DNA from: Butyrivibrio sp.
Lineage (GTDB): Bacteria > Bacillota > Clostridia > Lachnospirales > Lachnospiraceae
Assembly: GCA_015056575.1 (NCBI GenBank)
Contig: SVGA01000011.1
Coordinates: 45,457 to 109,456 of the forward strand
Length of the DNA stretch: 64,000 nucleotides
Direction of reading: 5' to 3'
Below the pieces are notes generated by a model. It made no database searches. It saw only the letters and a program-made list of their open reading frames with translations, and was not told the DNA's origin. Below, piece after piece: positions 52,394-60,858 of the stretch. Positions within the stretch are counted from its first letter, which is position 1. Each line of letters begins with the position of its first letter. Made by a program: the position numbers and the translations under genes.

Positions 52394-53305
52394 TTAATCC
52401 TCCTTTCCGCCGATGAACTTGAATTCCATAATGGAAACAAAAAGTATTATAAAGAACAGGGTATAGGCAATTGCCGCAGCAAAGCCAACCTGATGGGTTT
52501 CAAATCCAAATTTGTACAGATACATTACCGTAGTCTGAAGTGTTCCTCCGGGCTCACCTGCTGTGGAAGGTCCGGTCATAAGGAACGGCAGATCAAAGAG
52601 CTGCAGACCACCGATAAGTGATGTAACTGCTACATACAGAAGGATGGGTCTGAGAAGGGGAAGTGTGATGCTCCCGAATACTTTCCATCTTCCTGCTCCG
52701 TCAATGGCTGCTGCCTCAAAGTAATCAGTGGGAATACCCTGAACACCTGCCATGAGGATGATGAAGGAATTACCGAACCACATCCATGCCTGGATAACAC
52801 CGATCACGGCCCATGCCGTAGATCTTTGTCCCATCCAGTTGATCTGCTGATCAACAAGATGTGTTGCCAGAAGGATCTGGTTGAAGGTTCCGTACTTCCA
52901 GTCAAGGAGTGTCTTGAACAGGAATGCAACAGATGTTGCTGCTATAAGGTTAGGCAGATAATAAACTGCCCTGAAAATACCAAGGCCTCTTAATTTGTAT
53001 TTAATATCGGAGAAAACAATGGTAAGAAGGAATGCAAGTCCCAGCTGAAGTACGATGTTGAGGGACCACATCTTTACTGTGTTGTACAGTGAGCGCCAGA
53101 AGAACTTATCTTTTAACACTCTGGTATAGTTGGCAATTCCGTTAAAGGTCGGTGTGCCATATCCTTTATAAGTTGTAAAACTAAGATACAGTGTCCTTAC
53201 TACAGGGTAAACACTGAAGATCAAAAATACGATGATGAAGGGGAGAACAAACAGATATGCTGCGTTATTCCTGTTTTTCTTCCTTGTCTTCATTGCTGCT
53301 TTCAT
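52394..53305 (-). CDS. Carbohydrate ABC transporter permease (MalF-like)
   Basis: A 303-residue permease of the CUT1 class with six membrane segments and the EAA motif FEAAAIDGAGRWKVFGSITLPLLRP. It pairs with the MalG-like protein to form the channel. No ATPase gene is present nearby, so a shared MsmK/UgpC-type ATPase encoded elsewhere must energise it, as is common for CUT1 importers in Firmicutes. A stem-loop separates it from the binding-protein gene. Confidence 0.93.
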   Translation of the reverse strand: MKAAMKTRKKNRNNAAYLFVLPFIIVFLIFSVYPVVRTLYLSFTTYKGYGTPTFNGIANYTRVLKDKFFWRSLYNTVKMWSLNIVLQLGLAFLLTIVFSDIKYKLRGLGIFRAVYYLPNLIAATSVAFLFKTLLDWKYGTFNQILLATHLVDQQINWMGQRSTAWAVIGVIQAWMWFGNSFIILMAGVQGIPTDYFEAAAIDGAGRWKVFGSITLPLLRPILLYVAVTSLIGGLQLFDLPFLMTGPSTAGEPGGTLQTTVMYLYKFGFETHQVGFAAAIAYTLFFIILFVSIMEFKFIGGKED

Positions 53306-53328
53306 ATTGCCTCCCGGTCAGATCTTTT

Positions 53329-53362
53329 TTGAAAAATATCCGGGGCGAATTTTTTCGCCCCG
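53329..53362 (-). terminator. Intra-operon hairpin between binding protein and permease genes
   Basis: CGGGGCGAA and TTCGCCCCG form a perfect 9-bp stem with a 4-base loop. On the minus strand it is followed by GATATTTTTC. It probably terminates partially, so that binding protein mRNA exceeds permease mRNA. Confidence 0.75.
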
Positions 53363-53392
53363 AATACTATATGAGATAGAGATTAAAAAGGA

Positions 53393-54847
53393 TTATCTGT
53401 TTACAGTGATCTCAGGGTATGTAGACTCAACAACATCATAGAACTCGTTGATAGCTGTCTCTTTGTCTGCCTCACCGGTCTTGATGGCTGTGATAGCTGC
53501 GCCCCAAGCATCGCCGATGATCTTGTCATATCTTGTAACCTTTGAATAGTCGATGCCTTCAGCCTGCTTAAGCCAGAATGAGTAGAGGTGCTCACCGCCG
53601 TAGATGTCGTTTGCATCATCTTTGTGCTTGTCAAGAACAGATACAAGTGAAACTGTGTCGCCCTGTGACTTCTCGATCCACCACTCAGATGTCTCCTCAT
53701 CAAGTGTTACCCACTTAAGGAAGTCCCAAGCAAGATCTTTGTGCTCAGACAAAGCTGAGATACCGATGAATGTGCCGCCACCGAATCCGTATGAAGGACC
53801 TGAGCAAACGCCCCACTTACCGGCGTTGTCACCAACGTTGTCTCTCATAGTAAGAACACCCCAGCTGGGAAGACCGAATGCGAATACTTCTGTCTTGTCG
53901 AGATCCTTAGTAGCCTCAGCGAATCCCTCTGCATCCCATACGTTGATGGAATCATCAGCATAGCTCTGAACAGCTGCTGTAAGGATCGGAACCTCACCGG
54001 CCATAGCCTGGTACCAAGGTGTTGACCACTGGTTAGCATATGCTGTAAGGTCATCCTGGTAAAGCTTTACAACGAGGTCCATGTAGTCAAGTCTTGCCTG
54101 ATCTACATTAAGTGTGTCATTTACTACCCAAGCAGAATCGCCTGAGAAGTAGTTGATCTCTGCATCTGATGCGAAGATTCTGTAGCCTGCATCCTTAAGC
54201 TTCTGAGCTGTATCAAGGATTGTGTCATAATCAGCAAAGAGCTTGCCGATCTCATCGGGATCGTCTGTTCCGAATACTTCGGTTGCGATGTCTCTTCTGT
54301 AGTATATTCCGGCAGGTGTGATCTGGTAAGAGATTGCTCTCTGAATACCGTCAGCATCCTGACCAACCTTCCAAACGTAGTCAACGATCTGGCCTGCATA
54401 GTCCTGAGCGTTGTAAGGTGCTGCGTTCAGATCCTCGAAATATCCTGCCTCATAGAAGTCCTCAAGCATCTGAGGCTCACCTACGATGATGTCAGGTGTT
54501 GTCTGTCCGCCGTTAAGAGCTGTCTGAACCTTTGTAACATAGTCAGCAGGCTCGATAACTACTGTCTCAATCTCAGCATCGTGAGTCTCTACATAGTGCT
54601 CAGCGAATGTCTGAAGATCCTTAGCCAGTGTCCAGATCACCAGCTTCTCACCACTTCCAACCTTCTCTGTGTTGGTGTCTTCTGCGGGTGCCTCGGTAGC
54701 CTCTGCTGTCTCAGTAGCTGCTGTGTTGTCTGTTGTGTCAGCTGCTGTGTCAGCTGCTGTGTTAGCGCTTCCGTCGCTTCCGCATGCTGCAAGTGAAAGT
54801 GTCATAACACCTGCAAGTAAAGTCGCTATTACTTTCTTGTAATTCAT
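53393..54847 (-). CDS. Sugar ABC transporter substrate-binding lipoprotein
   Basis: A 484-residue family 1 binding protein. The lipobox is TLSLAACGSD, followed by an Ala/Thr/Glu-rich spacer (to about residue 60) and a periplasmic-binding-like domain (EKLVIWTLAKDLQTFAEHYVE onward, shortened). It resembles maltose/oligosaccharide binding proteins and is first in the transporter operon. By context it should capture glucan oligosaccharides made by the GH16 enzyme. GGAGGGAGG precedes the start. Confidence 0.93.
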   Translation of the reverse strand: MNYKKVIATLLAGVMTLSLAACGSDGSANTAADTAADTTDNTAATETAEATEAPAEDTNTEKVGSGEKLVIWTLAKDLQTFAEHYVETHDAEIETVVIEPADYVTKVQTALNGGQTTPDIIVGEPQMLEDFYEAGYFEDLNAAPYNAQDYAGQIVDYVWKVGQDADGIQRAISYQITPAGIYYRRDIATEVFGTDDPDEIGKLFADYDTILDTAQKLKDAGYRIFASDAEINYFSGDSAWVVNDTLNVDQARLDYMDLVVKLYQDDLTAYANQWSTPWYQAMAGEVPILTAAVQSYADDSINVWDAEGFAEATKDLDKTEVFAFGLPSWGVLTMRDNVGDNAGKWGVCSGPSYGFGGGTFIGISALSEHKDLAWDFLKWVTLDEETSEWWIEKSQGDTVSLVSVLDKHKDDANDIYGGEHLYSFWLKQAEGIDYSKVTRYDKIIGDAWGAAITAIKTGEADKETAINEFYDVVESTYPEITVNR

Positions 54848-54891
54848 TTACTTAATCCTCCCTCCAAATAGCGTTTGCTTGTTATGAACTC

Positions 54892-54955
54892 ATTATAGAA
54901 ATCGGGAGGGCACAAAAAAATGACACCTTTTTTATAGAGGTGTCATTTTTATAAA
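54892..54955 (-). promoter_or_regulatory. Transporter operon promoter with putative activator box
   Basis: On the minus strand a perfect TATAAT at 54892-54897 with a T-tract in the -35 region. CACCTC preceded by TTTATAAAAA (plus-strand GAGGTG at 54937-54942) starts 45 bases from the -10, the same offset as AAGGTG in the GH16 promoter. The box overlaps the terminator of the upstream phosphorylase operon. Confidence 0.45.
54913..54946 (-). terminator. Terminator of the GH3-phosphorylase operon
   Basis: ATGACACCT and AGGTGTCAT form a perfect 9-bp stem with a 9-base loop. On the minus strand it runs into seven T. It lies 26 bp after the phosphorylase stop. Confidence 0.88.
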
Positions 54956-54972
54956 ACGTTTTTATTCAGGTC

Positions 54973-57900
54973 TTAACCGGCAATTGTAACAGTTATTTCT
55001 TTTACCAGACCGTTTCTGATGTCAAGGGCTGTATCTCCGCTCACTGTGCCGCCTTCAGCGCTCCTGCTTCTTCCGTCGCAGTACCTGATCTCCATACCTG
55101 TAATGGTATATCCGCCGGGGAAGAAGTCACCTTTTTTATTGAATTCGTAGGTAACCTTAGTCTTACCAAGCATTGTGGAAGATACGAAGCATCTGCCGCC
55201 CTCTTCCTTTACAAGATACTCGGGAATTGCAGGCTGAGGCGCAAACTCAAGTTCCCCGTCCTTAAGGGTAAAGAGCTGTCGGCCGAAGAACATCAGCTTC
55301 CACATGCTGATAAACTCGATGGTGGAGCCGGAAAGTCTTGCCACAAAGCCCTTGCCGTGGATCTGCTCATTGGGGTTGAAGCTGCTGGCAATAAATGAAG
55401 AATTCTCCAGAGTGCTCCTGCCGTAAACTTCCTTATCAAGGAAAGGAACCGCTGCCTTATGGAAGTCCTCGAAGAACTCCTTGTAGAGGCCGCTCCTTAT
55501 GAGCTCAAGCAGGTACTTGTACTCCATGTGGAGCCAGATGGACTCATTCTCAAGCCATCCGGGAGTGAAGGATTTGCATCTTCCAAGCTCGAAGCTTGCA
55601 TTCTCCAGTGAAGCGTTTACCTTGTACATGGAAAGCTTCTTATCGTAGAGGTCGCTTCCCTTAACCCTGTCATAAAGCTTCTTCTTCTCTTCCCTTGTGT
55701 TCTCAAGCTTAAGGAATCTTACGGGGCCCTCAAGGAAGAAAGGCACTTTTCTGACTTCGAACTTTTTGGGATGAATGCCTTCCTCATCCTTGCTATAATC
55801 TGTAACTTCATATGTAAAGTACGCAGGTGCAATTCCGTCTCCCAGATCAAAGGCCTTGGAAATGCCCTTCTCGATCCTCTTAGCGAAAAGATCAAGAATA
55901 GCTGCAGCTTCCTCAGTCTCCAGAGTCTTCATATCCCCTGAAAGCTTGTCGTAAACGTAAGCTCTGTACTCTTCCTTGGCGTCGTTTCTCTTGTTCCATG
56001 CATCCATATCCGTGGTAAAAGAGCCTTCGATATCAGCAAGCTTTTTCGCAAAGTCAACGCTCTGGGCAGGAAGTGTAACACTGCCGCCAAACTTTCTTAT
56101 GGAATCTCTTGTATATCTGATCATGCGAAGGAGCTCATAGGTCTCATTCATGGAAGATCCGAACATTCCGGGCATTCCGTTAAGAGCATCGTACCAGCCG
56201 GGCTTTCCTCCTTCCATCTCAACACCCATTCCCTCTGCATCAAGAGCAGCGAACTTGGCTGCCGACATAAGGAAGAGCTTGGAGATCAGGGTGACATTTA
56301 TCTGTTTTCCGTCCTTTGTAAGCTCGTATGAACCGCCCTTTACGGCATTGTCCCGTGAAGTCAGGTAATGGTACTGACGAAGTCCGTTCTCTGTCTCTTC
56401 ATATTTCCTGGCCCTTGGAAGAATTTTAACCTTGGCCTCGAAGCTGCCCACCATGGTATCAAGAAGCAGCTCTTTTTCCTTGTCGGGATAGACCTCAAGG
56501 AAGTCATCGATCAGGTCTAAGTTGTAATCCCAGTGATCTGACCAGTAGCCCTCTCCGAAGTTGCCGTTGATGGTCTCGCAGGCGCTTTTCATAATCCCGG
56601 CAAAAGTCTCGTCAAGCTCTTCATCCGAGATTCCCTTTTTGGAATCCTTGATCGCAGCGATAAGCTGGCCCGGTGTAAAGGGCTGATCCAGCTTGATCCC
56701 GGAGAGAACGCTTTCCGGTGCGGTAAATTTTATCTGCTCGATCCCCAGCGGGTTGTAGCCGTCCATCTGGATAAGTGAATAGAATCTCTTGATGTTCTCA
56801 TCCATGACGATAGGGGAAAAGAAATTGTCGCATCTTCTGTTCTGGTTTACATCTCGGAAGTTTCCGTTGCCCTGGGAATAGAACTCGGGAGACATTGCAA
56901 AGTAGTTGTAGTCTCTCTCCAGATCGCCGTGCTTTCTTGAATAAACATAGAAGGTATGACCTCCGGGAAGCTCTATGGGAGTTCCTCCGCGAAGCACGTT
57001 ATCCATGTAGTTGTAGCGTGTGTAATCATCAAAGGTCTTGTTAGAAGTCTCCGTAGCTACTGTATCTGTCAGCTCATCTGTAAGCTTCTCAGCCTCAGCA
57101 AACTTTTCATCAAAGTAAGCTGCATTTATGTCCTTTTTAAGAAAGCCGTCAAGGATTTCCTTATTTCTTACCTGCCCGATAAGTTCGAAGAAGGTAAGGG
57201 ACTGCCCGTTTCCAAGATTTCCTTCCTGTCCGAAGAAACAGCATGGGAACTCGTTGGAGTTGTTCTGCTTTCTGGATGAAAGCTCTGAAAGTGAAGCCTT
57301 CTCAAAGCCGATGGCCTCAGAAAGTGAAAGGTCATAGTCAAATATAAGACCGGGATCAACAAATGCCGTAAGCTTATCTCCCTTGGCATCTACTGCAATA
57401 CCGAAGTTTCCGCCGGGAACTTTTTTTACAACGGCGGAGTCCTCCATGGAGAAACGAACCCTGAAGTAAGGTCTCTTCTGTTCGTGGTCCTCAACCTGCA
57501 TATAAGCTTTTGTGGTCTGAACCATGTTCTTCATAACGTCAATGTGACAGCCGTAAGGAATAAGGGCAGGCATACCGTCGATAACTTCAAGGGCCATGTC
57601 CTTTCCGCTTATGTTGGTGATGGTGACCTTTCTCATAAGAGCGCCGATCTCCTCGCCGGGAAGTGTGGTGTAGCTTACCTTTGTGGAAAGGCCAAGCTCC
57701 TCGTTCTTCTCCTCAAGGAAAAGAGCATTCATATGTATCTCCATGCTGCTGCCGGCTGCAGGTTTCTGAAATGGCTCATATACAGCACCATTAGCTTTGA
57801 TAAAGGTTCTGAAGCCTGTACGGTTTACGTTCTGATAAGCTGTGTGGGCGGGATAGAATTCCATAATGCTGTGGTCCTTGTCCTGCACTCCAAAACTTAC

Positions 57901-58038
57901 AACCGCCTGGCCTCTGTTTACGTAATAGCACCAGATCGGGGTTCCCTTGATACCTGCGATTCCGGGAAGGAAGCTGGCAAAGGGAGATTTCTTGCCAAAA
58001 TCGATGATCGTATCCTTTACTGACACCTCATAATTCAT
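54973..58038 (-). CDS. Large GH94-clan oligoglucan phosphorylase-like protein
   Basis: A 1021-residue cytoplasmic protein without signal peptide. The N-terminal beta-sandwich has FLPGIAGIKGTPIWCYYVNRG (shortened) and IMEFYPAHTAYQ. The (alpha/alpha)6 region has GEGYWSDHWDYNLDLI and PGWYDALNGMPGMFGSS, with Asp617 as candidate catalytic acid. The layout matches long phosphorylases usually annotated as cellobiose phosphorylase, including beta-1,2-oligoglucan phosphorylases (GH94) and beta-1,3-oligoglucan phosphorylases (GH149, GH161). I cannot separate these by eye, though a GH161-like role fits the GH16 neighbour. It would release glucose 1-phosphate from imported oligosaccharides. It is the last gene of the GH3-GH94 operon, with GAGGAG before the start. 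Confidence 0.82.
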   Translation of the reverse strand: MNYEVSVKDTIIDFGKKSPFASFLPGIAGIKGTPIWCYYVNRGQAVVSFGVQDKDHSIMEFYPAHTAYQNVNRTGFRTFIKANGAVYEPFQKPAAGSSMEIHMNALFLEEKNEELGLSTKVSYTTLPGEEIGALMRKVTITNISGKDMALEVIDGMPALIPYGCHIDVMKNMVQTTKAYMQVEDHEQKRPYFRVRFSMEDSAVVKKVPGGNFGIAVDAKGDKLTAFVDPGLIFDYDLSLSEAIGFEKASLSELSSRKQNNSNEFPCCFFGQEGNLGNGQSLTFFELIGQVRNKEILDGFLKKDINAAYFDEKFAEAEKLTDELTDTVATETSNKTFDDYTRYNYMDNVLRGGTPIELPGGHTFYVYSRKHGDLERDYNYFAMSPEFYSQGNGNFRDVNQNRRCDNFFSPIVMDENIKRFYSLIQMDGYNPLGIEQIKFTAPESVLSGIKLDQPFTPGQLIAAIKDSKKGISDEELDETFAGIMKSACETINGNFGEGYWSDHWDYNLDLIDDFLEVYPDKEKELLLDTMVGSFEAKVKILPRARKYEETENGLRQYHYLTSRDNAVKGGSYELTKDGKQINVTLISKLFLMSAAKFAALDAEGMGVEMEGGKPGWYDALNGMPGMFGSSMNETYELLRMIRYTRDSIRKFGGSVTLPAQSVDFAKKLADIEGSFTTDMDAWNKRNDAKEEYRAYVYDKLSGDMKTLETEEAAAILDLFAKRIEKGISKAFDLGDGIAPAYFTYEVTDYSKDEEGIHPKKFEVRKVPFFLEGPVRFLKLENTREEKKKLYDRVKGSDLYDKKLSMYKVNASLENASFELGRCKSFTPGWLENESIWLHMEYKYLLELIRSGLYKEFFEDFHKAAVPFLDKEVYGRSTLENSSFIASSFNPNEQIHGKGFVARLSGSTIEFISMWKLMFFGRQLFTLKDGELEFAPQPAIPEYLVKEEGGRCFVSSTMLGKTKVTYEFNKKGDFFPGGYTITGMEIRYCDGRSRSAEGGTVSGDTALDIRNGLVKEITVTIAG

Positions 58039-58086
58039 AATCTCTTGCTCCTCATAATCTACGTGATGGTTTTACCAAAGTTCTTT

Positions 58087-60810
58087 TTACAGATATACTT
58101 CAAGCCTGTGCCTGTCGGTAGTCCAGCTGTCGATCTTACTTGCGGGAACGCAGGCTGCGTTTCTCTGATATCCTGTAGCGTTTTCTCCGTCCACGATGAA
58201 GCGGCTTATCTCATACTCACCGAAGTTCTTTCTGCCGGTGTTCTTAAAGACAACCTCAAAGGTCTTGCCTCTGAATGGAAGTGTTATCATCGCCTCCCCC
58301 TTATCATCGAACTGTTGGGGTAAGAGCTTGGGTTCAATGTACAAATCTCCGGCATTTCCTCTTACGCCGAAGTTCTCTGTGACAACTGTCATAAGATACC
58401 AGCTGGCAGCACCTGTAAGGTAGTTGTAAAGACCTCTTCCCTTACTGTTGAAGTACTCAGGTACTCCGGGATAGATGCGGCTCACTTCAAAGTTCATGGA
58501 TGCCCTATAAAGAGTATTAAGAGCCTTGAAGCCCTCTTGGGCAAAGCCCCTCTTATACAGAGCATTGCCAAACATGACCGCCATATGGGAAAAGACTGCT
58601 CCGTTTTCCTTATCACCGTAGGAGAAGCCGAACATTCTTCCAAGATCTGTTCTCAGCTCCTTAAAATCTGTATTAAGGCGATATCCGCCGATACCCTCGC
58701 TGTAGAGATACTTATCCGCACTGGCAATGATCTTCTTGACACATTCCTTCTTGGCTGTGCCGGACATTACGGAGAATACCTGGCCTGTCAGCATCATCCT
58801 GATATTCCTGCCATCTTTGGTATCAAATTCTCCCTCAACTCTCCTGCCAAGATCATCGTAGTATCCGTTAAACCAGCCGTTTCCTTCGGAATCGGTAACC
58901 CACTCATTCTCCCTGATCTTATCCATCATAAAGTCTGCCTTGTGATCAAGGGCTGTTGCGATCTCCTCGATCTTGTACTCTTGCCTTGCAGCTCCTATAC
59001 TGTGGCTTACTCTGTCCATGTATCCGGAAAGAAGAGATCTTCTTGCCTCCGGGGAATCAAGAAGCTTTTGCTGCTCGGCAAAGATCAGCTCTCTTATCTC
59101 AGGGGTCAAAAGACAGGTATCAAGACCTGTCTTGGCCTTATAGATTCTCAGGTAAGTTGCGATGTCCTTAAGATTTCCCGCATAACCGCAGGTAAAGGCA
59201 ACGCTCTCACCCTTGTGGGTAGCCATATCGAGAGCATCGTTCCAGTCAGCACCACGAAGCCTTATCTCTCCGTTGTCTCCCACATCAAAAAAGGCTGTGA
59301 GGTTCTCGATAAGAAGATGCTCAAGAACGGTTCCTCTGTAGACATTTCCGGTGTCATCCTTCTGAATCACGCCGTAATCATCGCCATAGCCTTCATCTCT
59401 TTTCTCTGCTCTGTGAACCAGGCTGTCCTTGAAATAGGTGGTCTCCTCGCCGAGGATTTCCAGGTCGCCGGTCTGATCCATGTAGAGTTTCAGTGTAAGG
59501 AAAGGCCAGAAGCCGTGGTCCATCCATACTCTGGGAATTCCGTTTCTGTCTGCCTTGAACTCGCCGGGCTTGTCGCCGATGATGGTGGCGTTGGTGCCGT
59601 CAAGTCTCACGCCTCCGAAGTTGTCCAGGATCATCTTTCTTACTCCGCTGGGGTCTGTAAGAAGAAGTGCAAGGCAGTCCTGCCAGAGATCACGCCATCC
59701 TCTTCCACCCCGGCCGTAGTCGTGGTGAGGAAGGAAGGAGCATCCGTATATCCTTCGAAGCTGGGGCTGGAATGCGATCCACTCCATGAAGCTGTCAAAG
59801 GTAGCATCCCCGGTCTTTACATGTATATTGGTAAGATTGTTCCAGTAATCCTTGATATCTTCAAATGTCTTCTTTGCCAAAGCCGCATCGGTGATGACCT
59901 TGAGAGAAGCCGCCATATCTTTTTCCGGCTCGGTGGTTGCACCGATGGCAAGAAGGAAGGCCTTGCTCTCTCCGGTCTTTAAGGTGGTCTTCTCAAACTT
60001 AAGGGCACCGATCATCTCTTTGCCGTCCACCTTGAAAGGAGCCTTTTTCCAGGCGCAGCTCCTGTCCTTGCCGCTAAGAAGGCTTCTGGGACGAAGGAAG
60101 GTTCCGCCTTCACCAAGATAAAGGTCCGCATCTGCGATGATCTCGGAAGGTGCGCCGCCCTTGTCATCTGACCCCAGAACATAGTAAGTGGTGTCGTTTA
60201 TCTGATGTCCCCTCTCGTCAAAAGACAAAGTGGGCTTAACCACTACGCCCCTTTCTACCGCTTTGCCCCTGTTAAGAAGCGAGGTCACGTGCCTGTGGTC
60301 CCGCAGGTTATCTGCACTTCTGGCATAGATTGGTATTGCTGCCACAGGGGTAAAAGAAATATCACTGTCCGAACTGTTGGTGATATTAACCTCCATGATC
60401 TCGCAGGATACATCAAGAAGCGAGAACAGTGTAACCTGTGCCGTGATCCTGCCGTTGCTGTGGACTCTTTTTACGGTCTGCCACATACGACCTCCGGTAA
60501 GCTCTACCGCATCCTCTCTGTCTGTAAATCTTGCTGCCTCCTGATCCGCCGAAGAACCGCAGGCTGACCACAGCTCATCTCCCATAATCACAAAGAAATT
60601 TCTTGTGTCCCTGTCTGCATGGAGGTTGGAAATGCTCTTGGGGGCGATCAGAAAGTGGTTCTGGTCCAGCTTGGCATCGCCGCCAAAGTCGGGAGAAACC
60701 GCACTTCTAAGTCCTGTATTTCCGGCAACCGGAAGGTAAAGCCCGCTGGTATGCTGTGGATTCTTCATGGAAAAAGATCCGTGATCGTCTGTAAATTTGT
60801 ATCCGCTCAT
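58087..60810 (-). CDS. GH94 phosphorylase (laminaribiose/cellobiose phosphorylase-like)
   Basis: A 907-residue cytoplasmic phosphorylase of family GH94. An N-terminal beta-sandwich (to about 300), a linker and an (alpha/alpha)6 barrel are apparent. HHDYGRGGRGWRDLWQDCLALL and RGADWNDALDMATHKGESVAF (in parts) hold the substrate site and the DWND motif at residues 522-525. GAVFSHMAVMFGNALY and the C-terminal NYLTGAASWYLMTV are also typical. The length equals that of laminaribiose phosphorylases rather than cellobiose phosphorylase (about 820), so a disaccharide-level beta-1,3 role is my first guess. It lies 48 bp from each neighbour (GH3 upstream, long phosphorylase downstream). Confidence 0.88.
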   Translation of the reverse strand: MSGYKFTDDHGSFSMKNPQHTSGLYLPVAGNTGLRSAVSPDFGGDAKLDQNHFLIAPKSISNLHADRDTRNFFVIMGDELWSACGSSADQEAARFTDREDAVELTGGRMWQTVKRVHSNGRITAQVTLFSLLDVSCEIMEVNITNSSDSDISFTPVAAIPIYARSADNLRDHRHVTSLLNRGKAVERGVVVKPTLSFDERGHQINDTTYYVLGSDDKGGAPSEIIADADLYLGEGGTFLRPRSLLSGKDRSCAWKKAPFKVDGKEMIGALKFEKTTLKTGESKAFLLAIGATTEPEKDMAASLKVITDAALAKKTFEDIKDYWNNLTNIHVKTGDATFDSFMEWIAFQPQLRRIYGCSFLPHHDYGRGGRGWRDLWQDCLALLLTDPSGVRKMILDNFGGVRLDGTNATIIGDKPGEFKADRNGIPRVWMDHGFWPFLTLKLYMDQTGDLEILGEETTYFKDSLVHRAEKRDEGYGDDYGVIQKDDTGNVYRGTVLEHLLIENLTAFFDVGDNGEIRLRGADWNDALDMATHKGESVAFTCGYAGNLKDIATYLRIYKAKTGLDTCLLTPEIRELIFAEQQKLLDSPEARRSLLSGYMDRVSHSIGAARQEYKIEEIATALDHKADFMMDKIRENEWVTDSEGNGWFNGYYDDLGRRVEGEFDTKDGRNIRMMLTGQVFSVMSGTAKKECVKKIIASADKYLYSEGIGGYRLNTDFKELRTDLGRMFGFSYGDKENGAVFSHMAVMFGNALYKRGFAQEGFKALNTLYRASMNFEVSRIYPGVPEYFNSKGRGLYNYLTGAASWYLMTVVTENFGVRGNAGDLYIEPKLLPQQFDDKGEAMITLPFRGKTFEVVFKNTGRKNFGEYEISRFIVDGENATGYQRNAACVPASKIDSWTTDRHRLEVYL

Positions 60811-60858
60811 GTTTGTGTCCTTTGTTGTAAGTGTGTATTAACGGTTCTAAAGTCCTGA

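Noticed and set aside
58537..59982. Plus-strand open frame of 481 codons
   Set aside because: It is exactly antisense to the GH94 gene, whose protein sequence is clearly conserved. The antisense product has no recognisable motif and no ribosome binding site.
54973..60810. The two phosphorylase genes as one split gene
   Set aside because: Each encodes an N-terminal sandwich and a barrel with its own candidate catalytic motif, each has its own ribosome binding site, and lengths fit complete proteins.
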